From: CAG-873 sp910578365
GTDB lineage: Bacteria > Bacteroidota > Bacteroidia > Bacteroidales > Muribaculaceae
Length of the DNA: 64,000 bases
NCBI GenBank assembly: GCA_951635545.1
Contig: OX620685.1
Span: forward strand, 186,001 to 250,000
Direction of reading: 5' to 3'
The number at the start of each line of letters is the position of its first letter. Positions within the stretch are counted from its first letter, which is position 1. Shown in pieces: positions 54,800 to 64,000 of the stretch. A program made the translations under genes and the position numbers. A model generated the notes under the pieces. It was not told the DNA's origin and searched no databases. It was given only the letters and a program-made list of their open reading frames with translations.

Positions 54800-55081
54800 T
54801 CATGCTTCTTGGTCGTTGAATAACTGGATTATATCGGAACCGAGCGCCTTGAGCAGCGCATCGAAATCAGCAGCGGGAACCTTCTCGCCATCCGGCGTCG
54901 AGATATTCAACGATACATTTTTATCGGTGAACAGCACGTTGCCACACAGCAGGTTCCCTTTACGGATATGGCCGCTGATATTCGTAACCTTGTCACCGCT
55001 GTAATTTACAGCGTACGCGATGGCGTAATCATCACCCACACGGGTCACAGCCTCTCTGCTTTTCTTTTCTGTGAAGTCCAT
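54800..55081 (-). CDS. Small phage protein of unknown function
   Basis: 93 aa, MDFTEKKSREAVTRVGDDYA onward, with mixed strand-like segments (NISGHIRKGNLLCGNVLF). The C-terminal half LNISTPDGEKVPAADFDALL is acidic. I recognise no family. It lies between the 92-aa gene and the receptor-binding gene with 4-base gaps, so it belongs to the tail operon; a fibre-associated or chaperone role would be a guess. Confidence 0.7.
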   Translation of the reverse strand: MDFTEKKSREAVTRVGDDYAIAYAVNYSGDKVTNISGHIRKGNLLCGNVLFTDKNVSLNISTPDGEKVPAADFDALLKALGSDIIQLFNDQEA

Positions 55082-55085
55082 ACTG

Positions 55086-55364
55086 CTATTTTTCTATGAG
55101 TTCTACAATCTGTCCATATCCGCCGGCCGTAAGTATGTCACCGCACGCCTCTTTAATGAGGGTTGCCTCCTCGGTGGTAACCTCCACCTCCGACGGATTC
55201 TGCATGACTTTCATGCACACCTTCCAGGCAAGGAATTTATCCTCGCGCTTAACCGGCCGGTCCTTGCCGTAGTTGTAAAGGGCCTGAGCCACGACATCGG
55301 CGATTTTGTCGCCCGTTTCCATTCCGTTGTAGGTACGGAAGTTCACGTTTAGGTTGACTTTCAT
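55086..55364 (-). CDS. Small phage protein of unknown function
   Basis: 92 aa. MKVNLNVNFRTYNGMETGDK, then helical stretches (ADVVAQALYNYG, EVEVTTEEATLIKEACGDIL). No recognised family. It starts 19 bases after the 1274-aa tail protein and ends 4 bases before the next small gene; same operon. Predicted soluble, no signal peptide. Confidence 0.7.
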   Translation of the reverse strand: MKVNLNVNFRTYNGMETGDKIADVVAQALYNYGKDRPVKREDKFLAWKVCMKVMQNPSEVEVTTEEATLIKEACGDILTAGGYGQIVELIEK

Positions 55365-55383
55365 ATCAGTAGTTCATTAATGA

Positions 55384-58300
55384 TTATTCTTTTTTCACTC
55401 CGACTATCAGGCCGCTCTGAACCTGAAAGCGAACTTTGTCAAGGTCGTAGTCATTGTATCCGAAGGTCACGCCTTCCCAATATTCATAGCCATACCCGTC
55501 GGCACTTCTGGAGGCGAGGGCGCGGTATTTTTGGGCGGCGCAAATCTCGCTGACTATGGAATCGCTCACGAATACGCTTCCATCAAAGAATCCGGCAAAA
55601 GGCACGAGGTCATTGGGTTTTTGTGGAGTAGCTTTGGTGGAGGCGTAGATGCATGTCATGCCGGCCTCAAAATACCCGTTCATTCTCGCGTCCACCATTC
55701 CATAGCCGTCGTAGGTCCATGAGTTCGTGGCGAGATCATATCCTCGGGAGGTTTTGCCGATTCTTATCTGGCACTCGTTGATGAACATGCCGCCATACCC
55801 CTCGTTGCGGGCCCACAGCAATGACCCGTTGGAAATCTTAAATCCGCCGATATTGCCGGCGGTGGCGTATATGGTGCCGCGTATGCTTGCGTTAGTAGCT
55901 TCCATCGAACCATCGGCAAGAATCCTGAAATAGTTATTCGCTGTCACCACACCTTCAAGTGAGATATGCGAGGCCTTGATTTTTATTGCCGAGGCTGTCT
56001 GCTCAATCAGCGATACTACGTTACCGCTGCCGTCGAACACGAAAAGATTATTCGCCATCGCCGTTGTCACAAGTCCGGCGCAATTCCTCAGTGATCCGTC
56101 CTCGTTGAAATATGCCGACATCAAAGCCGCATACTTGGCGGTGGTGACGATACTTGACCCAGCAAGTATGCGCCCGTCAGCATCAAGGTTTTCTGCTGAG
56201 AATTTAACCAGCCTCTCCGATTGCTCGAACAGAGTGCGGTACTTGTAAGTTAAGGCCTCCACCTTGTCGGTCGATAACACGAGCATATACAAATAGATTT
56301 CGCCGGTAAATGACAGCTTGAAATCTCCGGTACCGTTCCACAAGCCATCGCAGGAGTATTGCACATAGCCGGTTGTCGCTGCGATTTCCTCCTCCACCTC
56401 CATAGAGTTGAAGTTCTCAAACCCGGTCTTATCCACGTTCTCGAATTTCACGGTGAGCTTTCCCGGTTTGGCGCAACGATAGAAGAAGCTCAGATACACC
56501 GGCAGCGCCTCTTTCTTTCCCTCACTGTTGGTCAGAAACGTAGGCTTGCTGCGGAGATTGGCGTTGATCTGCGTGATATATTTGTCAACTATGCGGACTA
56601 CGGTGCGCTCATCATCGCGTGTGACGCTTGCGCAGTTGCCTTTCTTGGTAAGCACGTTGTCGTTGGCCCATATCCAGCGGTTACCGACAAGAAAAAACAC
56701 AGCCTCGTTGGAGGTGTCCCATTTTTCCATGCCAGACACGAATGCCGGGTTGCTCAAATACCCCTTGTCGGTGATGAAATCATCGCGCACAGCCTCTATC
56801 GCGGTTGTTATACGGCCCTCCACGATCTCAAACTTGGTTTTGATGTCCTCGCCGGTCACAAGAAGGAACGTACCGCGCAGATAGGCGTTGTCGCTGTACA
56901 GGCCGTTGCCGTGAGGCTGGTTATCTGACGGGAACCAGTCGTCGGTAATACCGTCGAGGTTGCCGAGCCGGGCACGGAGACAGTTGGCAAAACTCCGTGA
57001 GCTCACGCCGTCCATCACATCGATGCGGGGCTGCCCGTCCTCGGTGGCCGATATGAGTATGAGGTTCTGACGGAGCTGATTTTCGGTGTTACCCATCAAC
57101 ACGCACTCATCCCCGGGACTTGGCACGACCCCATCGAATTCCTGGGCATCAACCCATACCCCATGTGAATCGGCACCATGCACCTCCACCCAGTAGGATT
57201 TCAAGTTCCCGCCGGTGAAGGTCTGACATCTCATGAGGTCGCACCGTTGGAATGTGTTCTCGGTCTCAAAAACTATATGGTAGTCATGATCTTCGAGTGT
57301 GACCTCTTTTATTTTACCGTTGGCCGCGGAGACACATATCTGACCGCCGACACTGCGCACCTTGTTAATGAGCAGCTCGAACACGGTCATCACCTGTCTC
57401 ACCGTGAGTTTATCAACGGTAAGGTGTGATAGCTCTTTCTCAAGCCATATCCGCCAACCTTCCCCGTTGAGTCCGTCAACGAATTTCGGACTGCTGAGAA
57501 GTCTCCGCACAAGCAGCGTGAGCAGTTCCGCATTGCCGTCTCCGTCTATGGTACCGCCTTGTGCTCCGGCGATGAAATTTCCGGCATCGATACCCTCGTC
57601 GAAGATGATCTTCTTTCGGGCGCGATCCCGGGAATTCTTGCTTATGAATTCCTTTTGGCTGCGACGGGCTGAAAAGAGATTATTGTCAGTGGGCAAGGTT
57701 CTATCCCATGACCGTATCACATCGGGCAGCGATATGGACTCTCCTATCGACTTGGCGTAGTTCTTGGCATCGGCGATGCTGTCAGTCATCTTTTGCTTGG
57801 AAGACTTACTCAGGGCATCGCTTATCTCAATGTCCATCGAGGATGGCAGATTTACCTTACGTGTTATCTTGGTGATACGGCTGTCGCGATAACCAGCTTC
57901 CGGGAAATACTGTTCACTCTTGAGACGGACCCGCCGGCCTATGAACAGATCTGCGCCATGTTCCTCTATCCACACGTGGTCAGTGGAACACTTGAACACA
58001 GACACATCCAGCGCATGGTCGGCGTTATATTGGTTTACCGCCGTGAGAAATTCTTCCTCTGCCAACATGTAATATTCGTCCGGCATGCGGAGGTTCCACA
58101 GGATATACTTATTTCCGGCTGCAGGTATGAGGTTACCGCCGGGGAGCTGCGTGTCGTCATCATACGGCCAAATGGTGATAATCTCAAACTCTCGGGTATC
58201 GCTGTTGAAGTTGACCTCAAAGAAGTAAGTGCCGTTATCCTCATCTCCGAGTCCGGCGAGTTCGCTGCCCTCCTGAAACGATACCCTCTTGACAAGACCG

Positions 58301-59208
58301 CCAATTTCGTAATCGTTGGGGTCGAATGGCAGATTGTTATCCCGGAAGTAGTATATTGTGAATGGTTTTCCATCCTCCCCAGTCTTGACCTCGCTGCGCA
58401 CACTGCTGACCTCACCGGTACGTCTTGGATATATATCAGCAAATGCGGCATCCTCGTAATGATCCACGCGGCCATATTTGTCGGCATTGACCTCGACATA
58501 TTTCTCCCCTCCGGGGAGCTGAAGCCTGGTGTGCCCATATTTTTCAGGATCAATATTGCGGGAGCTGCCCACCGGGTACAGCCTGGTGTAGAATTTCACA
58601 TTGTCGGCCTTGTCGGGATCTATGCCTGTCAGGCCATTATCGTAGCCGAGTTCTATTAAGTCGCCGTGTTCGCATCGGCAGATATTGACTGTCTGCCCCT
58701 CAATCCACGCCTCTGCTCCGACCTTCTCGGCTATCTCCTTGAGCGCTTCATCACAATACTTTCCGAAGTAATCTATGACAATATTCTCTGTGCCGTCCAC
58801 CTGGCCGACTTTCCAGTCTGTGATGTTGCCCGTGCCGTTATTCATACAGCGCACTATCATTGCCACATGCTCCCTGGGTGGCGCCGTAAGCGTAAATACC
58901 GGGTCCTCCTCATTGTCAATCTGTTTCAACACGAGAAGGTTCCGCAGCAGGCTGTCGATACCATAGAGCTTGATGTCATACACCCACTCAAGGGTAGATT
59001 TCTGTACCGGGCGGTATGCCTCGCACAACCAGTAACGCTCCCCCTCGAAGTCGCAGTAGTCATCGACATCAAGAGCGATATGCTCGTGATGTGTGAAAGA
59101 GAGCGTCAGGATGTTGTCGCCCTGGATCTCCTTCACTTGAGTGGAACTGTCGGATGGTGACACCTCTGCCTTGAAGTTCCCGACCCTGTCATATATCGTT
59201 ATAAGCAT
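55384..59208 (-). CDS. Phage tail hub/spike protein (1274 aa)
   Basis: The N-terminal region (MLITIYDRVGNFKAEVSPSD, HHEHIALDVDDYCDFEGERY, EWVYDIKLYGIDSLLRNLLV) resembles the tail-hub or tail-associated endopeptidase proteins placed after the distal tail protein in siphophages. The middle contains a helical linker (ALSKSSKQKMTDSIADAKNY) and carbohydrate-binding-like beta regions. The C-terminus has tail-spike-like repeats (NYFRILADGSMEATNASIRG, TIYATAGNIGGFKISNGSLL), common in phage central spikes. No catalytic residues for an endopeptidase could be assigned. It follows the Dit-like gene in the usual order. Confidence 0.78.
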   Translation of the reverse strand: MLITIYDRVGNFKAEVSPSDSSTQVKEIQGDNILTLSFTHHEHIALDVDDYCDFEGERYWLCEAYRPVQKSTLEWVYDIKLYGIDSLLRNLLVLKQIDNEEDPVFTLTAPPREHVAMIVRCMNNGTGNITDWKVGQVDGTENIVIDYFGKYCDEALKEIAEKVGAEAWIEGQTVNICRCEHGDLIELGYDNGLTGIDPDKADNVKFYTRLYPVGSSRNIDPEKYGHTRLQLPGGEKYVEVNADKYGRVDHYEDAAFADIYPRRTGEVSSVRSEVKTGEDGKPFTIYYFRDNNLPFDPNDYEIGGLVKRVSFQEGSELAGLGDEDNGTYFFEVNFNSDTREFEIITIWPYDDDTQLPGGNLIPAAGNKYILWNLRMPDEYYMLAEEEFLTAVNQYNADHALDVSVFKCSTDHVWIEEHGADLFIGRRVRLKSEQYFPEAGYRDSRITKITRKVNLPSSMDIEISDALSKSSKQKMTDSIADAKNYAKSIGESISLPDVIRSWDRTLPTDNNLFSARRSQKEFISKNSRDRARKKIIFDEGIDAGNFIAGAQGGTIDGDGNAELLTLLVRRLLSSPKFVDGLNGEGWRIWLEKELSHLTVDKLTVRQVMTVFELLINKVRSVGGQICVSAANGKIKEVTLEDHDYHIVFETENTFQRCDLMRCQTFTGGNLKSYWVEVHGADSHGVWVDAQEFDGVVPSPGDECVLMGNTENQLRQNLILISATEDGQPRIDVMDGVSSRSFANCLRARLGNLDGITDDWFPSDNQPHGNGLYSDNAYLRGTFLLVTGEDIKTKFEIVEGRITTAIEAVRDDFITDKGYLSNPAFVSGMEKWDTSNEAVFFLVGNRWIWANDNVLTKKGNCASVTRDDERTVVRIVDKYITQINANLRSKPTFLTNSEGKKEALPVYLSFFYRCAKPGKLTVKFENVDKTGFENFNSMEVEEEIAATTGYVQYSCDGLWNGTGDFKLSFTGEIYLYMLVLSTDKVEALTYKYRTLFEQSERLVKFSAENLDADGRILAGSSIVTTAKYAALMSAYFNEDGSLRNCAGLVTTAMANNLFVFDGSGNVVSLIEQTASAIKIKASHISLEGVVTANNYFRILADGSMEATNASIRGTIYATAGNIGGFKISNGSLLWARNEGYGGMFINECQIRIGKTSRGYDLATNSWTYDGYGMVDARMNGYFEAGMTCIYASTKATPQKPNDLVPFAGFFDGSVFVSDSIVSEICAAQKYRALASRSADGYGYEYWEGVTFGYNDYDLDKVRFQVQSGLIVGVKKE

Positions 59209-59231
59209 ATTTGAACGGCGTTATAATGTTG

Positions 59232-59693
59232 TTAGAACGATGGCTCCGGCTCCCGGAATTTCACCTTGAAACGGCTTGCCTGTACCCCTTCTTTCCAAAG
59301 GTAGGTCAAAGGCTTGAAGTTGCTGCTGTCAACATAGAACATGGTCATAGTAAGGTCGAGTTCCGAAAGCCGGACACGCAGCCAACCCTTTTCACCTTGC
59401 TTGAGGAAAGAGATGAAAGCACGGTAACGAGACAACCATTGCTCCTTGGTCGGGGCGAACAGTGCGAAGTGTAAGGTGACATCACGCTCCTCACTTTTTG
59501 GATTAAGGTCAGCGGAATATTTCACACCGTCATGTTCCCGGATGTTGACTCCGACATGTGTCTTGGCCTTCGCCGGCATCATTATGGCTGTAAGGTTTTC
59601 CCGACCGCCTTTCTTTTCCTCGGTCAGAAATACACCGTACTCTTTCCAGATATCGGTGCCGTTAATTATTACAAGTCCTTCGAGCGTTTCCAT
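59232..59693 (-). CDS. Distal tail (Dit-like) phage protein
   Basis: 153 aa. LVIINGTDIWKEYGVFLTEE at the start resembles the Dit family N-terminal strand pattern, and FALFAPTKEQWLSRYRAFIS the following helix. It sits exactly between the tape-measure gene and the tail-hub gene, the standard Dit position. Short for a Dit protein, so only the belt domain would be present. Assignment rests on position and weak pattern. Confidence 0.65.
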   Translation of the reverse strand: METLEGLVIINGTDIWKEYGVFLTEEKKGGRENLTAIMMPAKAKTHVGVNIREHDGVKYSADLNPKSEERDVTLHFALFAPTKEQWLSRYRAFISFLKQGEKGWLRVRLSELDLTMTMFYVDSSNFKPLTYLWKEGVQASRFKVKFREPEPSF

Positions 59694-59694
59694 A

Positions 59695-62600
59695 TCATCT
59701 TGACCTTACACCATCGCGGATCATCTTTTCCACCATGGCCTTGAGTTCTTTTAATGTCTCGGCGCTTGCGCCGGTATTATCTGCAATCTTCTGAAGCAGC
59801 GATTCCGCACGGCTCAGTTTGGATGCGACATCCTCGGTAGCCATATCAATATTCGACAAATGCCCCTGGGCGCTTACAAAAAGCCCCTCAAGTTTCGTGC
59901 CCTGATCCTGGGACATGGCGTTGAAGCTGCCCGCCTTGCCACTCTGGCTGCTGCTGCTCCCGGTCTTATCATAGCCGGTGGCGGCGGCAAGGCCATCACG
60001 TATTTTTATCGCTTCATCAACATATTTCATGTATTCATCAGCAAGAGCCTTGCGCTCGGCTTCGGTGAGGTCGTTATCCTCCATAGCCTTTCCAAACTTC
60101 TTCCACCACTCCTCGAGCTTGTCAGCATACAGTTCACCTATTTTGTTTGAGAGCATGGCGCGCATAAAGTACTCGCTTATATTGTCGGCAAAATCCTCCG
60201 CAGACGCGTCCATATCCATCAACTGGTCTATGAAACTGTCATACATGGAGTCGAAAGTGATGCCTGTGAGACCCTCGTACAACTGTGTGGTCAGCTCCTC
60301 GAGTTTTCCGGCCTGAGCAATGTAGTCGTTGAGTTTCTCAGCTACGCGGCCTCCGTAGTTCCCTTTACCGGCATTCTTTATCGCCTCCCACATATCCACG
60401 TTGGAGCGGAGCATCTTCATCTCCTCCGGCGACAGGCTCCAAAGACTTCCATCCCACTGTCGGCCTATCTGCTGGCTGAGACGGGCAATCTGCTCTCTTG
60501 AGAACCCATCGAAGTAGTAGTTCCAGGAGTGATGGGCACCATGATAACCTGCCTGAGACTTCGCCATACCGAGATAGTTGGCGTTGGTCTCCTGCTGATA
60601 CTTGTATGCGTCGCGGTAAGCGGCCACGCTCTTTGTGCCTTTGCTTGCCTTGATCTCATCTGTCAGGTCCTCGATGGCAGTCTGCAGCGTGGCATTGCGT
60701 TCCGTAAGTCGGTCAATGGTCTCCTGTACCTCTTTTGCATTGCTTGAGCTTATCCAGGAGGAAAAACCGCCGAAAGTCACCGCATCGAATATGCCGGATA
60801 TTCCGTCCATCAGGGATTTTCCTATCTGGATGAACATCTGCCCGTTCAGCAGATTTTTCAATATTCCGGCCACTGCACCCAGCACGGTGTCGATAAGGTC
60901 GGACACCAATACACCGATGCCGTCTTTCAATATATCCAGGATGGAGAGGAACGCGGATATAAGCTGCCCTAACAGGCCGCTGTCCCCCAGTGCCGATGCG
61001 ACGCTTTTGCCAATCTCGGAATTTCCGAGCAGTTTGGATAACCCTTTAGAAAGAGCACCTCCGACAGCGCCGGTAACAGCCGAATTGTTGAACAGCTTGT
61101 CAAGCCCCATGAGCGCCGTGCCTACTCCCTGAAGGTTGCCGGAACGTAATCCGGTAAGGCCGGACACAAGACCGCTGAACATACTGTTCATCCTTGTTAC
61201 CGAGGTCTGGAGTGAGCCGGAGGTCTCCTGAACCTGAGAGCCGAAATCCCTGACACTTTCCGAGGCGGTGTTCAGATTATCAGTGGCTGCCAGTACATCA
61301 TTTTTGGCAGAGGCGATAGCATTGGCATCTCCCGATTGTTCTGCCTCGGCAAGTCGCCGCTTTGCCTCGGTTAATTTCTCGGTGGCCGCCCGCTCCGCAT
61401 CCTGGGCGGCGATGTATTGGCGCATGGCCGTCTGATAGGCGGTGAGATCATCGCCAAGTGTCTTGAAAATTTTACCATCCCACGATGTGTTCGCCTCCTC
61501 GAGTTTGGATATGAGCTCATAGAGGGTCTGCTGATCCTGTAGGTCAGTATTCTTAAACTCCTCGGTTTTGGTGATGGCCTTGAGCTTTTCAATCGTGGGC
61601 TCAAGCTCTGACTTAAACATGGTGCCAAAGTCACCAAACACGCTGCCCCAATCTATCGATTGCTTGATAGCCTGTATATCTATTTTCTGCAGGGCTGCCG
61701 CTTTTTCCTTTTCAAGTGACTTGCGGGTCCATTCATCAGAGGCTGCGGCTATCTTTCTGTCATATTCCTCGGCTATGGCAAGGCGCTGCTGCTGAAATGT
61801 GCCGTATTCCTTAAGGTAGTCAACCATGTGCTGCGCTTCCTCTCGGTACATGTCGGTAAGGGAGTTTTTGCGGTTGTTTTCCGCAACGGCTGCGGCCCGG
61901 TCAATCTGAGCCTGTTGCTCCTCGGTAAGTCCGTTGTCGTTCAATCCGCCGGTACCGAGTTCAGCATTGGCCGCCGCAAAATCCTTGTGCTGCTTCTCAA
62001 CCTCGGCCATCTCCTTTTCATAGTCAAGGGCAATTTGCCGGATACGGCGCTCAGAACCCTCTGCCATCTGGTTTATCTCGTCCTGCTCGTTTTGCCAACG
62101 CAATTTTTTCAGGGCCTCGGCAATACGGGTCTCTTTGTCTATACGCGGATCAGTCCCATTTGTCGGAGTCGGTGTGGGAGTGTCGTCTACTGTAGACACT
62201 CCTATTCGCTCGTATGTCGCTGTTAAATCTGCCTGTAGTTTTTCAAGTCCTGCATTCATATCAGAGACAACGGCATCAGCCTTCGCCTCAGCAGCCGCAC
62301 GCGCTTCAAGTCGTATGCGTTCGGTCTCAGCCGCATATCCGGCCCGGTAAGCCGCAGGATCGGTAACTTCAATTGCAGTACGTTGTGATGGTGTTTGAAC
62401 ACCGCCTGGCGCTCCGTTATAAACAGTGTAAACTTCCTTTCTGGCACCCTTACCACCGGCTCGGTAATACTCGCTAACTGAAAGGCTTTGTCCTGAACTT
62501 ACTGACGGAATAGGAGTTGTCGCTGCGGTATGGTCTGCCTCAGTCTGCTCCTTAATCATAGTCTGATAAGCCTCGGTGATAGTCTTTTCATAGGCAGCCG

Positions 62601-63846
62601 CTTTTGCACGTAACACGAAGGCTTGAATGACATCGCCGGTTTTCTCAACAAGTAATGTCTCTGCAGATGCTACATCACGAACTGCAAACCCCAGTTCTGA
62701 GAAAGCCTTTTTATTGTCATCGACAAATTTCTGCTTCTTCTTCATGTCATCACCGAGGGCATTCCATGCTTTCTGCAGCTTCATATAGGCAGCAATCTGT
62801 GACCCGGCGCTTTCCCCTATCGCCCGGGCCATCTCCGCTTGTTTTTCCTTAGCCTCTTCTAACTGTCGCTGACGCTCCTGCTCGGCTTTCTTTGCCTCTG
62901 AGCTGCCTTTTGCAAAGGCGTAGAGAGCTCCAACAACAGTAACCACGGCCGCGGCAAGGAGCACATAGGGGTTGGCTTTTGCCACGGCGTTGAAGGCGGC
63001 CTGCGCCACTGTCGCAGCCTTGGTGGCAATCACTCCACGGCCGACCGCCCAAGTCTTTATATTTTCGGCTGTGGCGGCGGACTTGGCCTGAATGGCTGCG
63101 ATACCCTGCATGACCGCGGATTGCTTCTGCAGATTGGTCTGCATAGATGTCAGGGCGTTGCTTGCCACAAGCGCGGTCTGAAGTCTTGTCTGAACCTCGA
63201 TAAGATCTTCCTCGCTCAACCCTAATGCCTGGGCCCCGGCTGTGGCAAGGCCGAAACCATCTACCACCAACTGCATTCCTCCAGCCAACTGGTCGAAACC
63301 ACGGGTGTCCGATGCCGCGTTGGTTACCGCTTGCGAGGTATCCATTATAGCATCGTTGAGTTCTCCGGCTTTCTCGGTCAGTTCATCAATATGCCGGGCG
63401 AGTTCCCTTCCTTGAGCTGTATTTTTTTCAGCATCGGTAAGTGATCGGTATGCCAGTAGAAGGGTGGCGATTTCCTCACGCAGGGTGCGCAATTGCATAC
63501 GCAGTGATGTTCCGCCATCTTCCTGCTTGCGCTTGAGCTCATCTTGCATTTGGGTGAGCTGTGCCACCGCAGCTCTCTCATCGTCCAACTCCTTTCGCAT
63601 GGAAGCGAGGCGCTGACCAAGCGCCACCTTCTCATTTCCCGGTGTCGCTGATTTATACGCTTTCTCAAGTGATTTAAGTTCTTGTGACAGCCGGGAGACA
63701 TGCTGCTTCTGCAGCTTGAGCGACTCGGTCACTTCTTTAAGTTCAGCCTTTGCATCATCAGAAAAACGACCGATGGCCGCTCCGGCGCTCTTCAGCCCCG
63801 GAGTGACTCCGTCCTGTAAAAATATTTCAAGCTCTACCGGCTTCAT
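59695..63846 (-). CDS. Phage tail tape-measure protein
   Basis: 1383 aa, starting MKPVELEIFLQDGVTPGLKS. Long coiled-coil stretches (about residues 25-170 and 320-420), a hydrophobic helix ANPYVLLAAAVVTVVGALYAFA near 290-312 and another hydrophobic zone near 960-1000 (LISAFLSILDILKDGIGVLV). The C-terminus is again helical (LSRAESLLQKIADNTGASAE). These are the marks of tape-measure proteins that set tail length and aid DNA entry. Largest gene after the putative receptor-binding protein, in the expected place before Dit. Confidence 0.9.
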   Translation of the reverse strand: MKPVELEIFLQDGVTPGLKSAGAAIGRFSDDAKAELKEVTESLKLQKQHVSRLSQELKSLEKAYKSATPGNEKVALGQRLASMRKELDDERAAVAQLTQMQDELKRKQEDGGTSLRMQLRTLREEIATLLLAYRSLTDAEKNTAQGRELARHIDELTEKAGELNDAIMDTSQAVTNAASDTRGFDQLAGGMQLVVDGFGLATAGAQALGLSEEDLIEVQTRLQTALVASNALTSMQTNLQKQSAVMQGIAAIQAKSAATAENIKTWAVGRGVIATKAATVAQAAFNAVAKANPYVLLAAAVVTVVGALYAFAKGSSEAKKAEQERQRQLEEAKEKQAEMARAIGESAGSQIAAYMKLQKAWNALGDDMKKKQKFVDDNKKAFSELGFAVRDVASAETLLVEKTGDVIQAFVLRAKAAAYEKTITEAYQTMIKEQTEADHTAATTPIPSVSSGQSLSVSEYYRAGGKGARKEVYTVYNGAPGGVQTPSQRTAIEVTDPAAYRAGYAAETERIRLEARAAAEAKADAVVSDMNAGLEKLQADLTATYERIGVSTVDDTPTPTPTNGTDPRIDKETRIAEALKKLRWQNEQDEINQMAEGSERRIRQIALDYEKEMAEVEKQHKDFAAANAELGTGGLNDNGLTEEQQAQIDRAAAVAENNRKNSLTDMYREEAQHMVDYLKEYGTFQQQRLAIAEEYDRKIAAASDEWTRKSLEKEKAAALQKIDIQAIKQSIDWGSVFGDFGTMFKSELEPTIEKLKAITKTEEFKNTDLQDQQTLYELISKLEEANTSWDGKIFKTLGDDLTAYQTAMRQYIAAQDAERAATEKLTEAKRRLAEAEQSGDANAIASAKNDVLAATDNLNTASESVRDFGSQVQETSGSLQTSVTRMNSMFSGLVSGLTGLRSGNLQGVGTALMGLDKLFNNSAVTGAVGGALSKGLSKLLGNSEIGKSVASALGDSGLLGQLISAFLSILDILKDGIGVLVSDLIDTVLGAVAGILKNLLNGQMFIQIGKSLMDGISGIFDAVTFGGFSSWISSSNAKEVQETIDRLTERNATLQTAIEDLTDEIKASKGTKSVAAYRDAYKYQQETNANYLGMAKSQAGYHGAHHSWNYYFDGFSREQIARLSQQIGRQWDGSLWSLSPEEMKMLRSNVDMWEAIKNAGKGNYGGRVAEKLNDYIAQAGKLEELTTQLYEGLTGITFDSMYDSFIDQLMDMDASAEDFADNISEYFMRAMLSNKIGELYADKLEEWWKKFGKAMEDNDLTEAERKALADEYMKYVDEAIKIRDGLAAATGYDKTGSSSSQSGKAGSFNAMSQDQGTKLEGLFVSAQGHLSNIDMATEDVASKLSRAESLLQKIADNTGASAETLKELKAMVEKMIRDGVRSR

Positions 63847-63852
63847 GGGTCA

Positions 63853-64000
63853 TTACTGTTTGAGATTGCTTCTGAAAAAATTCGCCACTTTTGCCGCATC
63901 CTCTTCGGGCGTGCTGTCTGAGGGGACGCTCTTTTTACGATGGCCTATGTAACGTGGAGCATCGTTCATCATCATTATCAAGGTCTGATAATTGACCTTG
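63853..64000 (-). CDS. C-terminal end of a phage gene upstream of the tape measure (partial)
   Basis: Reads NYQTLIMMMNDAPRYIGHRK and ends EEDAAKVANFFRSNLKQ with TAA at 63855-63853, 6 bases before the tape-measure start codon. The rest is beyond the window. By position it could be a tail assembly chaperone, the usual neighbour of a tape-measure gene, but 49 codons are not enough to recognise it. Confidence 0.6.
   Translation of the reverse strand, partial: KVNYQTLIMMMNDAPRYIGHRKKSVPSDSTPEEDAAKVANFFRSNLKQ

Noticed and set aside
1..64000. CRISPR arrays, tRNA and rRNA genes
   Set aside because: No regularly spaced direct repeats and no cloverleaf or rRNA-like segments were noticed on either strand; a tRNAscan or CRISPR-finder run would settle this.

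Overview
The window reads as a chromosomal segment of a gut Bacteroidales bacterium, with a Muribaculaceae-like gene set as my best guess. The reasons are: repeated Bacteroidetes-type promoters (a TAnnTTTG -7 box with an upstream TTTG), a SusC/SusD pair, an UpxY-type NusG-like regulator heading a capsule operon, a remnant of a type IX secretion C-terminal domain, and many Bacteroidales insertion sequences. Base composition is uneven: the capsule-specific genes and the SanA/unknown-gene block are AT-rich, while the housekeeping genes and the phage block are GC-rich.

Layout. 1-517: a leftward promoter with a structured, terminator-ending leader or small RNA, then a frameshifted N-terminal scrap of an IS1634-like transposase. 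516-4318: an IS21-family element (istA/istB) whose istA is broken by an IS982-family element and also frameshifted. 4317-11711: a cargo stretch with a 5'-truncated Ca2+ P-type ATPase, a macrodomain-like protein, a SanA-like protein and an unknown gene split by two identical tandem IS5-family copies and then by an IS3-family element. 11712-13082: an IS4-superfamily element whose two flanks belong to different genes. 13083-21293 (minus strand): a capsule/O-antigen operon in the order upxY, rfbA, rfbC, rfbD, rfbB, flippase, pyruvyltransferase-like gene, glycosyltransferase, and a second glycosyltransferase cut off by the IS4 element.

21294-28647: a gap with an ISAs1-type remnant, then EFR1-type flavodoxin/ferredoxin, NhaD-type antiporter, DUF445 protein and aldo/keto reductase (all minus), and a Ca2+/Na+ antiporter and acyltransferase (plus). 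28798-31966: a TonB-dependent receptor interrupted by a second IS982-family copy; removing the IS and one 5-bp target repeat restores the frame. 32106-46881: an outer-membrane barrel protein, a Dna2-like nuclease-helicase, an SPFH protein with a ribbon-helix-helix partner, a MATE exporter, a LytS/LytTR two-component pair, a coiled-coil lipoprotein, and a SusC/SusD pair. 47082-47493: a frameshifted IS4/DUF4372 transposase remnant.

47881-64000 (minus strand): the tail module of a prophage: end of an unidentified upstream gene, tape-measure protein, Dit-like protein, 1274-aa tail hub/spike, two small proteins and a 2304-aa receptor-binding-type protein. The last protein carries LamG-like, CotH-kinase-like and leucine-rich-like regions. 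Its C-terminus has the look of a diversity-generating retroelement (DGR) variable region. No template repeat or reverse transcriptase is visible in the window; the DNA just beyond the gene holds hairpins and the transposase remnant. This apparently orphaned DGR target and its CotH-like domain are the most interesting items. The second theme is heavy insertion-sequence remodelling, including two IS elements whose flanks do not match.
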